A stretch of 64,000 nucleotides of DNA from Cellulomonas sp. PhB143 (GCF_003752595.1 NZ_RKIJ01000010.1:1-64000); one strand, 5' to 3'. Numbered from the stretch's first letter, positions 9,048 through 17,614 are shown. The notes: generated by a model not told the origin, from the sequence alone. Numbers and translations: made by a program.

Positions 9048-9889
9048 AGAGAAGCCCTGGTGCCTTCCTCGGCGGTGGTCGCGCCGGAGGCGCTCGTCGT
9101 GGTGCCCGTGGCCGGCTCGGCGACGACGAGCTCGCCCACGAGCTCGGTCGCGGCGGTGCGGGCGTCACCGGGCAGCCGGTCGTCGGTGATGAGGACGTCG
9201 ACGTCCTCGAGCGCGGCGAACCGCGCGAGGCCCGTCTCGTCCCACTTCGTGTGGTCGGCCAGGACCACCGTGCGGGCCGCGCAGCGGACCAGGGCGGAGT
9301 TGGTCGCGCCCTCGTCGATGTTCGGGGTGGTGAGCCCGGCGTCCGCGCTGACGCCGTGCGCCCCGAGGAAGACGAGGTCGACGCGCAGCGACGCGAGCGA
9401 CCGCTCGGCGACCGGGCCGACGAGCGCGTCCGAGGGGGTGCGGGACCCGCCCGTGAGGATCGTCTCCAGCCCCGGGTCGCCCGTCGCGTGCAGGATCTCG
9501 GCGACGGGCACGGAGTTGGTGACGACCGTCAGCGGCCGCAGGCCGGGGTCGGTGGCGATCCGCGCCGCGAGGAGCGCCGTCGTGGTCCCCGCCGAGACGG
9601 CGATGGCCGTGCCTGGGGTGATGAACGCGGCGGCGGCGCGGGCGATGGCGTCCTTCTCCGCGACGTTCTGCGTCGACTTGGCGCCGTACCCGGGCTCGTG
9701 GACGGTCGCGTGGGGCAGGACGGCGCCGCCGTGCACCTTCTCGACGAGCCCGCGCTCGGCGAGCTCCGCGAGGTCGCGGCGGACGGTCATGTCGGAGACG
9801 TCGAGCGACTCGGCCGCGTCCGCGATGCGGATGGCCCCGTGCCTTCGCAGCTCTGCGAGGAGGCGCTCGTGACGTTGCTGAGCAAGCAT
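9044..9889 (-). CDS. DeoR/GlpR-family transcriptional regulator (galactose operon)
   Basis: The 281-aa repressor-type protein has an N-terminal DeoR winged helix: MLAQQRHERLL, then a recognition helix in DVSDMTVRRDLAEL, and the family signature EKVHGGA. The C-terminal sugar-phosphate sensor domain has GTAIAVSAGTTT and the VTNS motif. I chose ATG 9889 because DeoR proteins normally begin at this helix; ATG 9907 adds six unconserved residues. It overlaps galT by 4 bp and heads the operon, so it probably responds to a galactose-pathway phosphosugar. A palindrome at 9897-9907 is a likely operator. Confidence 0.9.
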   Translation of the reverse strand: MLAQQRHERLLAELRRHGAIRIADAAESLDVSDMTVRRDLAELAERGLVEKVHGGAVLPHATVHEPGYGAKSTQNVAEKDAIARAAAAFITPGTAIAVSAGTTTALLAARIATDPGLRPLTVVTNSVPVAEILHATGDPGLETILTGGSRTPSDALVGPVAERSLASLRVDLVFLGAHGVSADAGLTTPNIDEGATNSALVRCAARTVVLADHTKWDETGLARFAALEDVDVLITDDRLPGDARTAATELVGELVVAEPATGTTTSASGATTAEEGTRASL

Positions 9890-9895
9890 GCTGAC

Positions 9896-9929
9896 AGTGT
9901 TCAACACGAACGCACAGAAGGCAACACTT
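9896..9929. promoter_or_regulatory. Candidate DeoR operator at the galactose operon promoter
   Basis: GTGTTCAACAC (9897-9907) is an 11-bp palindrome with one central base. A matching AGTGTT (9896-9901) and AACACT (9924-9929) form a wider inverted repeat with a 22-nt spacer. It overlaps the start of the regulator gene, as expected for autorepression. Confidence 0.45.
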
Positions 9930-10015
9930 CGGGCGTGTCGGCTCCGGCGGGTTTCTCCGGTTCGCGAGGTCTGCGAGGCGCTGGTTGGGTCTGCCCGGAG
10001 CTCGCGGCCGACGGA

Positions 10016-11179
10016 TCAGACGGGCGAGATGCCCAGCGAGCGGCCCGCGAGGCCGCGCGCGCGCGACGCGAGCGCGTCCGCGACGCCCCGGAGCGCGACG
10101 GCCGCCGGGGAGTCGGGGTGCTCGAGCACGACCGGCGTGCCGCCGTCGCCCGCCTCGCGCAGCGCGACGTCCAGCGGGACCTGCCCCAGGAGCGGGACGG
10201 GCGTGCCGGTCGTCGTGCTGAGGTTCTCCGCGACGCGCCGCCCGCCCCCGGACCCGAAGATCTCGAGCCGCGAGCCGTCGGGCTGGGCGAGCCACGACAT
10301 GTTCTCCAGCACCCCGACAACGCCCTGGTGGGTCTGCGTCGCCACGGCGCCCGCGCGCTCGGCGACCTCCGCCGCCGCGACCTGCGGGGTCGTGACCACG
10401 AGGATCTCGCTGCCCGGCAGGAGCTGCGCCACGGAGATCGCGATGTCGCCGGTGCCCGGCGGGAGGTCCAGGAGGAGCACGTCGAGGTCGCCCCACCAGA
10501 CGTCGGCGAGGAACTGCTGCAGGGCGCGGTGCAGCATCGGTCCCCGCCACACGACCGGCTGGCCCCGGGGGACGAACATGCCGATGGAGACGACCTTGAC
10601 CCCGTGCGCGACCGGGGGCAGGAGCATCGAGTCCACCCGGGTCGGCTGCCGGTCCACGCCGAGCATCCCCGGGATCGAGAAGCCGTAGATGTCGGCGTCC
10701 ACGACGCCGACCTTCAGCCCCTGCGCGGCCAGGGCCACGGCGAGGTTCGCCGTCACCGTCGACTTGCCGACGCCGCCCTTGCCGGAGGCGATCGCGTACA
10801 CCTTGGTCAGCGAGCCGGGCTGGGCGAAGGGGATCACCGGCTCGCCGACGCCGCCGCGCAGCCGCGTGCGCAGCGCCTCGCGCTGGTCGGCGGACATCGC
10901 GCCGAGCTCGACCTCGACGTCGTCGACGCCCGCGACAGTGAGCGCGGCCGCCGTCACGTCCTTGACGATCCGCGATCTCATCGGGCAGCCGGGCACCGTC
11001 AGGTCGATCCCGATCACGGCGTGCGCGCCCCCGCCCGGTACCGCGGACAGCACGACGGAGCGGACCATGTCCAGGTCCGTGATCGGCCGCCCGATCTCCG
11101 GGTCGTCGACGCCGGCGAGGGCGGCACGGACCTCGGCGGTCAGGGCGTCCAGGGTCGGGAGGTCGGTCTCGGCGGGCAT
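10016..11179 (-). CDS. Mrp/NBP35-family P-loop ATPase (iron-sulfur carrier type)
   Basis: The 387-aa protein has an N-terminal MIP18 (DUF59) domain (about 10-95, with GCPMRS) joined to a ParA/MinD-like NTPase. The deviant Walker A is ASGKGGVGKST (131-141), followed by DADIYGFSIPGMLG. The family carries or inserts Fe-S clusters. The usual CxxC cluster ligands between ENMS and the IFGSGGG motif are absent here (ENMSWLAQPDGSRLEIFGSGGG region), so canonical cluster binding is doubtful. ATG 11179 has TACGAT 6 nt upstream (leaderless). DUF1003 lies directly upstream on the same strand. Confidence 0.92.
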   Translation of the reverse strand: MPAETDLPTLDALTAEVRAALAGVDDPEIGRPITDLDMVRSVVLSAVPGGGAHAVIGIDLTVPGCPMRSRIVKDVTAAALTVAGVDDVEVELGAMSADQREALRTRLRGGVGEPVIPFAQPGSLTKVYAIASGKGGVGKSTVTANLAVALAAQGLKVGVVDADIYGFSIPGMLGVDRQPTRVDSMLLPPVAHGVKVVSIGMFVPRGQPVVWRGPMLHRALQQFLADVWWGDLDVLLLDLPPGTGDIAISVAQLLPGSEILVVTTPQVAAAEVAERAGAVATQTHQGVVGVLENMSWLAQPDGSRLEIFGSGGGRRVAENLSTTTGTPVPLLGQVPLDVALREAGDGGTPVVLEHPDSPAAVALRGVADALASRARGLAGRSLGISPV

Positions 11180-11185
11180 GCGTCC

Positions 11186-11191
11186 ATCGTA
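11186..11191 (-). promoter_or_regulatory. -10 hexamer of mrp (leaderless)
   Basis: TACGAT on the minus strand lies 6 nt before ATG 11179, with no Shine-Dalgarno between them. It gives mrp its own start point downstream of the DUF1003 gene. Confidence 0.5.
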
Positions 11192-11209
11192 GGTGCGCGC
11201 CCCGGCGGG

Positions 11210-11746
11210 TCAGGCGCGGTCGGTGCGGCGCTCGCCGTGCTCGGCGTCCCGTTCCGACTGCCGCTGCTCCTCGAGGTCCTCGAGGAGGCTGCGCAGCTCG
11301 GAGCGGACGAAGTCGCGCGTGGCGACCTCGCCGAGCGCGATGCGCAGCGCCGCCATCTCCCGCGCGAGGTACTCGGTGTCGGCGAGGTTGCGCTCCGCGC
11401 GCTGGCGGTCCTGCTCGGCCTGCACGCGGTCGCGGTCCGTCTGCCGGTTCTGCGCGAGCAGGATCAGCGGCGCGGCGTAGGACGCCTGCAGCGAGAGCAT
11501 CAGGGTGAGCGCGGTGAAGCCGTTGGCCGCGCTGTCGAACCGCAGGTCGCTCGGAGCCCAGACGTTCCACGCGATCCACACGATGCAGAACAGCGTCAGG
11601 TAGAGGATGAACCGCGGGGTGCCGAGGAACCGCGCGATCGACTCCGAGATCTTCCCCGACGCGTCGTCGCCACCGAAGTTCAGGCGCGGGACCAGCGACC
11701 GGCGCGGCTCGCGCGGCTGGTCGAGGCGGTCAGCCACGGCCGTCAC
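11210..11746 (-). CDS. DUF1003 membrane protein
   Basis: The 178-aa protein has two transmembrane helices (about 47-65 and 79-100) and a long charged C-terminal helix (about 105-165), predicted coiled coil, rich in Glu, Arg and Gln. This is the usual DUF1003 layout. No biochemical function is known to me. It starts inside the 3' end of the PRC/MgtE_N/CBS gene (17-bp overlap), so the two are probably coupled. The recurring pairing of these proteins in actinobacteria suggests a shared role, which remains inference. Confidence 0.85.
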   Translation of the reverse strand: MTAVADRLDQPREPRRSLVPRLNFGGDDASGKISESIARFLGTPRFILYLTLFCIVWIAWNVWAPSDLRFDSAANGFTALTLMLSLQASYAAPLILLAQNRQTDRDRVQAEQDRQRAERNLADTEYLAREMAALRIALGEVATRDFVRSELRSLLEDLEEQRQSERDAEHGERRTDRA

Positions 11747-13151
11747 CGCCCGACCCGCGCCTCGCGCCCCGGGCCGGGCGGCCGTCGCGGCGCGCGGCGT
11801 CCCGTGCGGCGGCGCCGGAGGCGAACGCCGCGCGGAACGGCTGCGCGCGCCCCGGGACCGTGCGGACCTCGCCGGCGTCGCGGTCGCTGCCGCCGTCGTC
11901 GTGCTCGTCGTCCGTCTCGCGCCAGTCGTCGGGCAGGACGTGGTCGAGGACGTCGTCGACGCTCACCGCGCCCACGAGGCGTCGCTCCGCGTCGAGGACG
12001 GGCACGGAGAGCATGTCGTAGGTCGCGAGCTCGCGGGTGACGCGCTCGACCGACGCCGACTCCGGCACCCCCTCGACGTCCGTGTCGAGCACGGTGCCCA
12101 CGGCCTCGTGCGGCGGCTCGCGCAGCAGCCGCTGGAAGTGCACGACGCCGAGGAAGCGGCCGGTCGGCGTCTCGAGCGGTGGCCGCGTCACGAAGACCAT
12201 CGTGGCGAGCGCCGCCGGCAGGTCCTTGCGGCGGATGCTCGCGAGCGCGGCGGCGATCGAGGTCTCTGGCGAGAGGATCACCGGCTCGGTGGTCATGAGA
12301 CCGCCCGCGCTGTCCTCGTCGTAGGCGAGCAGGCGGCGCACGTCGCGCGCGTCCTCGGGCTCCATCCGCTCGAGGAGCTCGGCGGCCTGGGACTCGGACA
12401 GCTCGTGCAGGAGGTCGGCGGCGTCGTCGGGCTGCATCGCCTCGAGGACGTCGGCGGCGCGCTCGGTGTCGAGGTTCGACAGGATCGAGACCTGGTCGTC
12501 CTCCGGGAGCTCCTCGAGGACGTCGGCGAGGCGCTCGTTGTCGAGCGCCTGGGCGACCTCGAACCGTCTGCGGTCCGCCAGGTCGTGCAGCACGTCGGCG
12601 AGGTCGGCGGCCTTCATGTCGTCGTAGGCCGCGAGCAGCATCGCGGCGCCCTGGTCGCCCGACGTCCGCGCCAGGCCGGAGATCTCGGTGATCGCCAGGG
12701 TGAGCGTCTCGCCTCGCCGACGGATGCCGAGCGGGCCCTTGTGCGTGGCCTGGCGCCGCACGAAGACCTTGTCGACCAGCCAGTCGCCGGTGCGCTGCTT
12801 GGTGATCGCAAGATCGAGCACCGTCGCGGTCCCGGTCCCGTCCGCGAGCGTGACCATGCGCTCCAGCAGCTCACCGACCGCGAGCGTCTCGAGCGCACGC
12901 TGCTCGAAGCGGCGCATGTTGAGCAGGCCCGTGCTGATCACCTGGCCGCCGTCCATGCTCGTGACCCGGGTCAGGGGCAGGAAGACGCGGCGCCGGCCCG
13001 GCACCTCGACGACGAGGCCGACGGCGCGGGGCGCGCCCTTCGGCCGGACGATGACGACGACGTCGCGCACCTTGCCGACCTCGTCGCCCAGCGGGTCGAA
13101 GACGGTCGTCCCGGCCAGGCGCGCGACGTAGACGCGGGTCGTTGCACTCAC
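11730..13151 (-). CDS. PRC-barrel / MgtE_N / CBS-domain protein without a transport domain
   Basis: The 473-aa soluble protein has an N-terminal PRC-barrel-like domain (about 1-150). A MgtE intracellular N domain follows (about 185-290), with repeated LADVLEELPEDD- and AADVLEAMQPDD-type helices. Then come two CBS domains (about 290-415; MTTEPVILSPETS, then PVLDAERRLVGAVSVDDVLDHVLPDD). MgtE transporters carry the N and CBS parts as Mg2+ sensors, but the transmembrane channel is absent here. It is probably a regulatory or sensor protein. The GTG start at 13151 has TAGTCT 6 nt upstream (leaderless). Confidence 0.88.
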   Translation of the reverse strand: MSATTRVYVARLAGTTVFDPLGDEVGKVRDVVVIVRPKGAPRAVGLVVEVPGRRRVFLPLTRVTSMDGGQVISTGLLNMRRFEQRALETLAVGELLERMVTLADGTGTATVLDLAITKQRTGDWLVDKVFVRRQATHKGPLGIRRRGETLTLAITEISGLARTSGDQGAAMLLAAYDDMKAADLADVLHDLADRRRFEVAQALDNERLADVLEELPEDDQVSILSNLDTERAADVLEAMQPDDAADLLHELSESQAAELLERMEPEDARDVRRLLAYDEDSAGGLMTTEPVILSPETSIAAALASIRRKDLPAALATMVFVTRPPLETPTGRFLGVVHFQRLLREPPHEAVGTVLDTDVEGVPESASVERVTRELATYDMLSVPVLDAERRLVGAVSVDDVLDHVLPDDWRETDDEHDDGGSDRDAGEVRTVPGRAQPFRAAFASGAAARDAARRDGRPARGARRGSGGDGRG

Positions 13152-13157
13152 GCGGCA

Positions 13158-13163
13158 AGACTA
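13158..13163 (-). promoter_or_regulatory. -10 hexamer of the PRC/MgtE_N/CBS gene (leaderless)
   Basis: TAGTCT on the minus strand is 6 nt from the GTG at 13151. A CTCCCGGG/CCCGGGAG inverted repeat (13168-13175/13188-13195) lies just upstream in the divergent spacer and could be an operator. Confidence 0.5.
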
Positions 13164-13238
13164 CGCACTCCCGGGGCCGCCCTCGTGCCCGGGAGGGCAA
13201 GCCTCGCTTCTCCCGGCGCCCTGCGGGACACTGGCCCC

Positions 13239-14228
13239 ATGAGCATGTCGCGTCCGAACACGCCCCTCAAGGTGCCCACACTCCCGCGCGGCGACGTCGT
13301 CGCCACCTACACCTCGTACCTCGAGGCGCAGAAGGCGGTCGACTACCTCGCCGACAGCCGCTTCGCCGTCGAGTACGTGACCATCGTCGGCAGCGACCTC
13401 AAGATGGTCGAGCGGGTCATCGGCCGCCTCACCTACGGGCGCGTCGCGCTCGCGGGCGTGGCGTCCGGGGCGTGGTTCGGGCTGTTCGTCGGTCTGCTGC
13501 TCGTGCTCTTCGGCTCGGCGTCCGGCGGCAGCGCCGGCGGCCTGATCGTCACGGCGATCGCGCTGGGCGCCGGCTTCGGCCTGCTGTTCTCGGTCCTGAC
13601 GTTCGCGATGTCGGGGCGCAAGCGGGACTTCACGTCCTCCAGCCAGATCGTGGCCTCGGACTACTCGATCCTGTGCGCCCCGGAGCGTTCGGGGGAGGCC
13701 CGGCAGGTGCTGGGGCGGATGGCGGCCGGGGTGCCGGCGGGTCAGGACGGTCCGGGCGGACCCGGGCAGGGCGCGCCGCAGGGGCAGGGCCCGATCCCGC
13801 CGTACCCGCCGCAGGGCGGTGGCCGGCCGGGCCAGCACGGTCAGCCCGGCCCGTACGGTCAGCCCGGCCAGCACGGTCAGTACGGCCAGCCGCCCCAGGC
13901 CCCGCCGGGAGGCCAGGCGCCCGGGCAGCACGGCACCCCGCCCACCTGGCCGACGCCGCCCGCGCAGGGCGCCCCGGTCGACACCCCGGTGGAGGGGGGC
14001 GGGCCGCAGCCGGAGCGCGCCCCGGACCCGCGCTTCGTCACGCCGTCGGGCGCGCCCCGCTACGGCGCGATGATCTCCGACTACCCGCCGGCGCAGGCCA
14101 CGCAGGACGCCCGGGCCCGCGAGGCCGAGGCGGCGCGCCGGGCCCAGGAGCCGTCGTCGGGCGCCCGCCAGACGGACGGCGACGCGCCCGCGGACGGCGA
14201 GAAGCCCGCCGAGCGCACCGAGGAGTGA
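13239..14228 (+). CDS. General stress protein (GSP17M-like) with Gly/Pro/Gln-rich tail
   Basis: The N-terminal 100 residues match the general-stress-protein 17M-like domain (VATYTSYLEAQKAVDYLAD, then VEYVTIVGSDL). Two adjacent hydrophobic segments follow (about 70-125). From about 165 the protein is a low-complexity tail with imperfect GQPGPYGQPGQHGQYGQ repeats, then an acidic Ala/Glu-rich end. Total length is 329 aa. ATG 13239 follows GACACT by 6 nt (weak leaderless -10). The gene is divergent from the PRC/MgtE_N/CBS gene and converges with aminopeptidase P. The function is unproven; it is a membrane-attached stress protein by family. Confidence 0.8.
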   Translation: MSMSRPNTPLKVPTLPRGDVVATYTSYLEAQKAVDYLADSRFAVEYVTIVGSDLKMVERVIGRLTYGRVALAGVASGAWFGLFVGLLLVLFGSASGGSAGGLIVTAIALGAGFGLLFSVLTFAMSGRKRDFTSSSQIVASDYSILCAPERSGEARQVLGRMAAGVPAGQDGPGGPGQGAPQGQGPIPPYPPQGGGRPGQHGQPGPYGQPGQHGQYGQPPQAPPGGQAPGQHGTPPTWPTPPAQGAPVDTPVEGGGPQPERAPDPRFVTPSGAPRYGAMISDYPPAQATQDARAREAEAARRAQEPSSGARQTDGDAPADGEKPAERTEE

Positions 14229-14268
14229 CGCCCGCCCGCCGGGGGAGCGTGCGCCCCACGGGCGGGCG
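14229..14268. terminator. Hairpin between convergent stress-protein and pepP genes
   Basis: CGCCCGCCCG (14229-14238) and CGGGCGGGCG (14259-14268) form a perfect 10-bp stem over a 20-nt loop. It follows the stress-protein stop directly and lies next to the pepP stop, so it could work in both directions. There is no T-tract. Confidence 0.5.
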
Positions 14269-14273
14269 CGCCG

Positions 14274-15830
14274 TCAGCCCCGGACGGACCGCATCCACTC
14301 CTCGAGGCCGTCCGGGGTGCGGGGCAGCGCGGCCGACAGGTTGACGTTGCCGTCCTCGGTGACCAGGACGTCGTCCTCGATCCGGACGCCGATCCCGCGG
14401 TACTCCTCGGGGACGGTGGTGTCGTCCGCCTTGAAGTACAGGCCGGGCTCGATCGTGAAGACCATGCCCGGCTCGAGCACGCCGTCCATGTACATCTCGC
14501 GGCGCGCCTGCGCGCAGTCGTGCACGTCCATCCCCAGGTGGTGGCTCGTGCCGTGCACCATCCAGCGGCGGTGCTGCTGCCCCTCGGGGGAGAGCGACTC
14601 CGCGGCCGGCACCGGCAGCATGCCCCACTCCTCGAGCCGCGCCGCGAGGACCTCCATCGCGGCGGCGTGCAGGTCGCGGAACCGGGATCCCGGACGCGCG
14701 ACGGCGAACGCCGCGTCCGCGGCGTCGAGGACGGCCTGGTAGACGCGGCGCTGCACCTCGCCGAACTCGCCGTCCACGGGCAGGGTGCGGGTGACGTCGG
14801 CGGTGTAGAGCGAGTCGACCTCGACGCCGGCGTCGACGAGGACGAGCTCGCCCTGGCGGACCGCGCCGTCGTTGGTCGTGTAGTGCAGGGTCGTGGCGTG
14901 CGCGCCCGCCGCGGCGATCGTCTCGTAGCCGACGGCGTTGCCCTCGAGCCGGGCGTGCGCGTCGAAGGTCGTCTCGATGACGCGCTCGCCGCGGCGGTGC
15001 CCGCTCGCCCGCCGCAGGTTGCGCACGATCTCCGCGAAGCCCGCGATGGTGGTGTCCACGGCGAGCTGCATCTGCTCGATCTCGTGGGCGTCCTTGACCA
15101 GGCGCAGCTCGGAGACGGCCTCGGTGAGCGCGTCGTCCGACGTCGCGGTCTGCGCGGCGTCCGACAGCCCGGCCTCGGCGCGGATCGCGTCCACGAGCGC
15201 GGCGATGTCCTCGTCCGCCCCCTCGACGAGCAGGAGGCTCACCCCGCCCTCGCCGACGTCCTTCGCCAGCGCGTCCCGCAGCTCGTCGACGTGCCGCGCC
15301 TCGACGCCGGTCTCGACGCTCACGTCGTCGAGCGTCGGGCGCGCGCCGACCCAGAACTCGCCGTACCGGGCGTCGGCGTAGAACTCCTCGGTGTCCCGCG
15401 AGGCGAGCGGCCGCACGTAGAGCACGGCGTGGTGGTCGCCGCCGTCGTCGCCGGTGCCGGCCGCGACCGGGTGCAGCACCAGGACGGCGTCCGGCTCCCG
15501 GTCGGTCCCCAGGCCGGTCAGGTGGGCGAACGCCGAGTGCGGGCGGAAGCGGTAGTCGCAGTCGTTGGAGCGCACCTTCAGCCCGCCCGCGGGGACGACG
15601 AGGCGTGCGCCCGGGAACGACCCGGACAGCGCCCGGCGCCGCGCGGCCGAGTACGGGGCCACGGCGAGCGGGGCGACGCCCAGGTCGGGGCGGGGCGCCC
15701 ACCCGCTCGTCATGAACGCCTTGAAGGCGTCCGACGAGGGTCGCTCGGAGCGGTTGTTGACGCGGTCGGTGATGGCCTGCTCGGCGGTGGGGTGGCTCGC
15801 ACCCTCGGCCGGGACCTGCTCGGTGCTCAT
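14274..15830 (-). CDS. pepP: Xaa-Pro aminopeptidase (aminopeptidase P family)
   Basis: This metallopeptidase releases an N-terminal residue preceding proline. The 518-aa protein has an N-terminal aminopeptidase-P domain (about 55-210) and a C-terminal pita-bread M24 domain. Metal ligands are visible in VDAGVEVDSLYTADVTRT (two Asp), HGTSHHLGMDVHD (His) and the VRIEDDVLV region (Glu). It starts at ATG 15830, overlapping the upstream alpha/beta hydrolase stop by 4 bp. It is probably cytoplasmic, as there is no signal peptide. Confidence 0.93.
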   Translation of the reverse strand: MSTEQVPAEGASHPTAEQAITDRVNNRSERPSSDAFKAFMTSGWAPRPDLGVAPLAVAPYSAARRRALSGSFPGARLVVPAGGLKVRSNDCDYRFRPHSAFAHLTGLGTDREPDAVLVLHPVAAGTGDDGGDHHAVLYVRPLASRDTEEFYADARYGEFWVGARPTLDDVSVETGVEARHVDELRDALAKDVGEGGVSLLLVEGADEDIAALVDAIRAEAGLSDAAQTATSDDALTEAVSELRLVKDAHEIEQMQLAVDTTIAGFAEIVRNLRRASGHRRGERVIETTFDAHARLEGNAVGYETIAAAGAHATTLHYTTNDGAVRQGELVLVDAGVEVDSLYTADVTRTLPVDGEFGEVQRRVYQAVLDAADAAFAVARPGSRFRDLHAAAMEVLAARLEEWGMLPVPAAESLSPEGQQHRRWMVHGTSHHLGMDVHDCAQARREMYMDGVLEPGMVFTIEPGLYFKADDTTVPEEYRGIGVRIEDDVLVTEDGNVNLSAALPRTPDGLEEWMRSVRG

Positions 15831-16678
15831 GCCTCCAGTGTGGCACCGGGGTGCTCGGCGACGCGCAGCAGCGCCTCGTCGAGCACCGCGGCGAACGCCT
15901 CGGGCGCGTCGGTGTTCACGTCGTGCCCGGCGCCCGGCACGACGACGAGCCGGCCCTCGCGGGCGCGGGAGAGGTGGCGGCGCTCCTCGAGGCGCATGGG
16001 GTCGCGGGCGCCGTTGACGAACCACACCGGCCCGACGACGTCGCCCGCGTCGCGCAGCGACGACCGGCCCACGAGCTCGCCCAGCGCCGCCGTCACCACG
16101 TCCCAGCCCGGCCGGTACGCCGTGGGGCCCGCGGGACCCGCGACGTCGGACGGCGGCGCGACGGCGGAGGGAGCGACGGGAGCGAGGGTGCCCGTCCCGG
16201 CGTCGGGCAGCGGGCGGGGGAGGAGGCCCGCGAGCAGGGTGCCGGCCGCGCGCACGCCGCGGGCGGCGCCCTGCAGCCCGGTCAGGGCGCCCGTCCACGC
16301 GGAGACCGACCCGTGGGCGGCGCCGCGGTAGAGCCCGAGGGGCTTGCCGCGCGGGCTCCACGTGCAGGCGGCGGCGACCACGCCCGCGACCCGGTCGTTG
16401 CGCGCGGCGTACGCGAGGCTGGTGTAGCCGCCGAGCGAGAGGCCCACGAGCAGCACGGGCCGGTCGACGGGCAGCGCGGCGATCGCGCGGTCGATCCCGG
16501 CGAATGCCTCGCTCATCGAGAACGGCGCGTCGCGGCGGGCGCCGTGCGCCGGCAGGTCGAGCGCGACGGCCAGGCTCCCGGAGGCGCGCACGTGGGCGAC
16601 CTGGGCGTCCCAGATGCGGCACGAGGTGCGCAGCCCGTGCACGAACACGACGGACGGTCGGGGCGCGGTCGGCTGCAT
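15827..16678 (-). CDS. Alpha/beta-fold hydrolase
   Basis: The 283-aa protein has the alpha/beta-hydrolase layout: an oxyanion-region FVHGLRTS (about 12-19), a nucleophile elbow GLSLGGYTS (Ser in GxSxG), an acidic residue in NGARDPMR, and a C-terminal catalytic His in PGAGHDVN. A Pro/Ala-rich insert sits in the cap region. The substrate is unknown. It overlaps pepP by 4 bp. It is divergent from the PHP gene. Confidence 0.88.
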   Translation of the reverse strand: MQPTAPRPSVVFVHGLRTSCRIWDAQVAHVRASGSLAVALDLPAHGARRDAPFSMSEAFAGIDRAIAALPVDRPVLLVGLSLGGYTSLAYAARNDRVAGVVAAACTWSPRGKPLGLYRGAAHGSVSAWTGALTGLQGAARGVRAAGTLLAGLLPRPLPDAGTGTLAPVAPSAVAPPSDVAGPAGPTAYRPGWDVVTAALGELVGRSSLRDAGDVVGPVWFVNGARDPMRLEERRHLSRAREGRLVVVPGAGHDVNTDAPEAFAAVLDEALLRVAEHPGATLEA

Positions 16679-16761
16679 CCTTCGATGGTGGACCCTCCGG
16701 GGCCGCGCCGTCACGCCCGCGGGGGCGGACGGTACGGAGGTCCGGCCCGGCGCGCGGTCAC

Positions 16762-16767
16762 TATCGT
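16762..16767 (+). promoter_or_regulatory. -10 hexamer of the PHP gene (leaderless)
   Basis: TATCGT lies 7 nt before ATG 16775 with no Shine-Dalgarno between them. Confidence 0.5.
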
Positions 16768-16774
16768 TGCCCCC

Positions 16775-17614
16775 ATGCGCATCGATCTCCACACCCACTC
16801 CACGGCCTCGGACGGTACCGGTGCGCCGGGCGACGTCGTGGCGGCCGCCGCCGCGGCCGGGCTCGACGTCGTCGCGCTCACCGACCACGACACGACCGCG
16901 GGATGGCAGGATGCCGCCGAGGAGGCCTCCCGGCGGGGGATCGCCCTCGTGCGCGGCACGGAGGTCTCGGCGCAGTCGGAAGGGTCGAGCATCCACGTCC
17001 TCAGCTACCTGCACGACCCGCGGGCGCCCGCGCTCCTCGAGGAGACGACCCGGGCGCGGGCCTCGCGGGAGACGCGGGCCCGGCGCATGGTCGAGCTCAT
17101 CGCGGCCGACCTCCCGATCACCTGGGAGGACGTGCTCGCCCAGACGGCGCCCGGGACCACGATCGGGCGGCCCCACATCGCCGACGCCCTGGTGGCGTCG
17201 GGGTACTTCCCCGACCGCAGCGCCGCCTTCGCCGACGTCCTCGCCAGCGGCGGCCGCTACCACGTGCACCACTACGCGCCGTCGGCCGCCGTCGCCGTCG
17301 AGGCGATCCGCGCGTCGGGCGGCGTGGCGGTCTTCGCCCACCCGGGCGCCGAGGTCAAGGGGCCGATCGTCCCGGACCGGGTCGTGCGCGAGATGGCGGA
17401 GGCGGGCCTCGCGGGGCTCGAGGTCCACCACCGCGACCACTCGCTGCACCAGCGCGAGCGGCTGCTCGCCCTCGCCGACGAGCTCGGGCTCCTCGTGACG
17501 GGCTCGAGCGACTACCACGGCGCGGGCAAGCCCAACGTGCTGGGCGAGAACACGACGTCGCCCGAGGCGCTCGCGCGGATCGAGGAGCTCGGCACGCTCC
17601 CGGTCCTGCGCTGA
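16775..17614 (+). CDS. PHP-domain phosphoesterase
   Basis: The 279-aa single-domain protein of the polymerase/histidinol-phosphatase fold has its metal-binding motifs in order: DLHTHSTASDG, LTDHDTT, GTEVS, HPGAE and GSSDYHG. Close relatives hydrolyse 3',5'-nucleoside bisphosphates or 5'-ended RNA (YciV/RNase AM-like), so a nucleic-acid or bisphosphate role is likely but unproven. The start ATG 16775 is supported by TATCGT 7 nt upstream. The marC-like gene follows after 18 nt and is probably co-transcribed. Confidence 0.88.
   Translation: MRIDLHTHSTASDGTGAPGDVVAAAAAAGLDVVALTDHDTTAGWQDAAEEASRRGIALVRGTEVSAQSEGSSIHVLSYLHDPRAPALLEETTRARASRETRARRMVELIAADLPITWEDVLAQTAPGTTIGRPHIADALVASGYFPDRSAAFADVLASGGRYHVHHYAPSAAVAVEAIRASGGVAVFAHPGAEVKGPIVPDRVVREMAEAGLAGLEVHHRDHSLHQRERLLALADELGLLVTGSSDYHGAGKPNVLGENTTSPEALARIEELGTLPVLR

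Noticed and set aside
6490-9168. Apparent single 892-codon galK frame running through galT
   Set aside because: Only the last 420 codons are galactokinase; the remainder is an alternate frame of galT, which has its own motifs. There is no fusion.
13819-13910. CRISPR-like short repeats in the stress-protein gene
   Set aside because: The repeats are imperfect, without spacers, and encode an in-frame Gly/Pro/Gln-rich tail.
11607-14228. Apparent 873-aa protein ending in the general-stress protein
   Set aside because: The first two thirds are the antisense of the PRC/MgtE_N/CBS gene; the real protein starts at ATG 13239.
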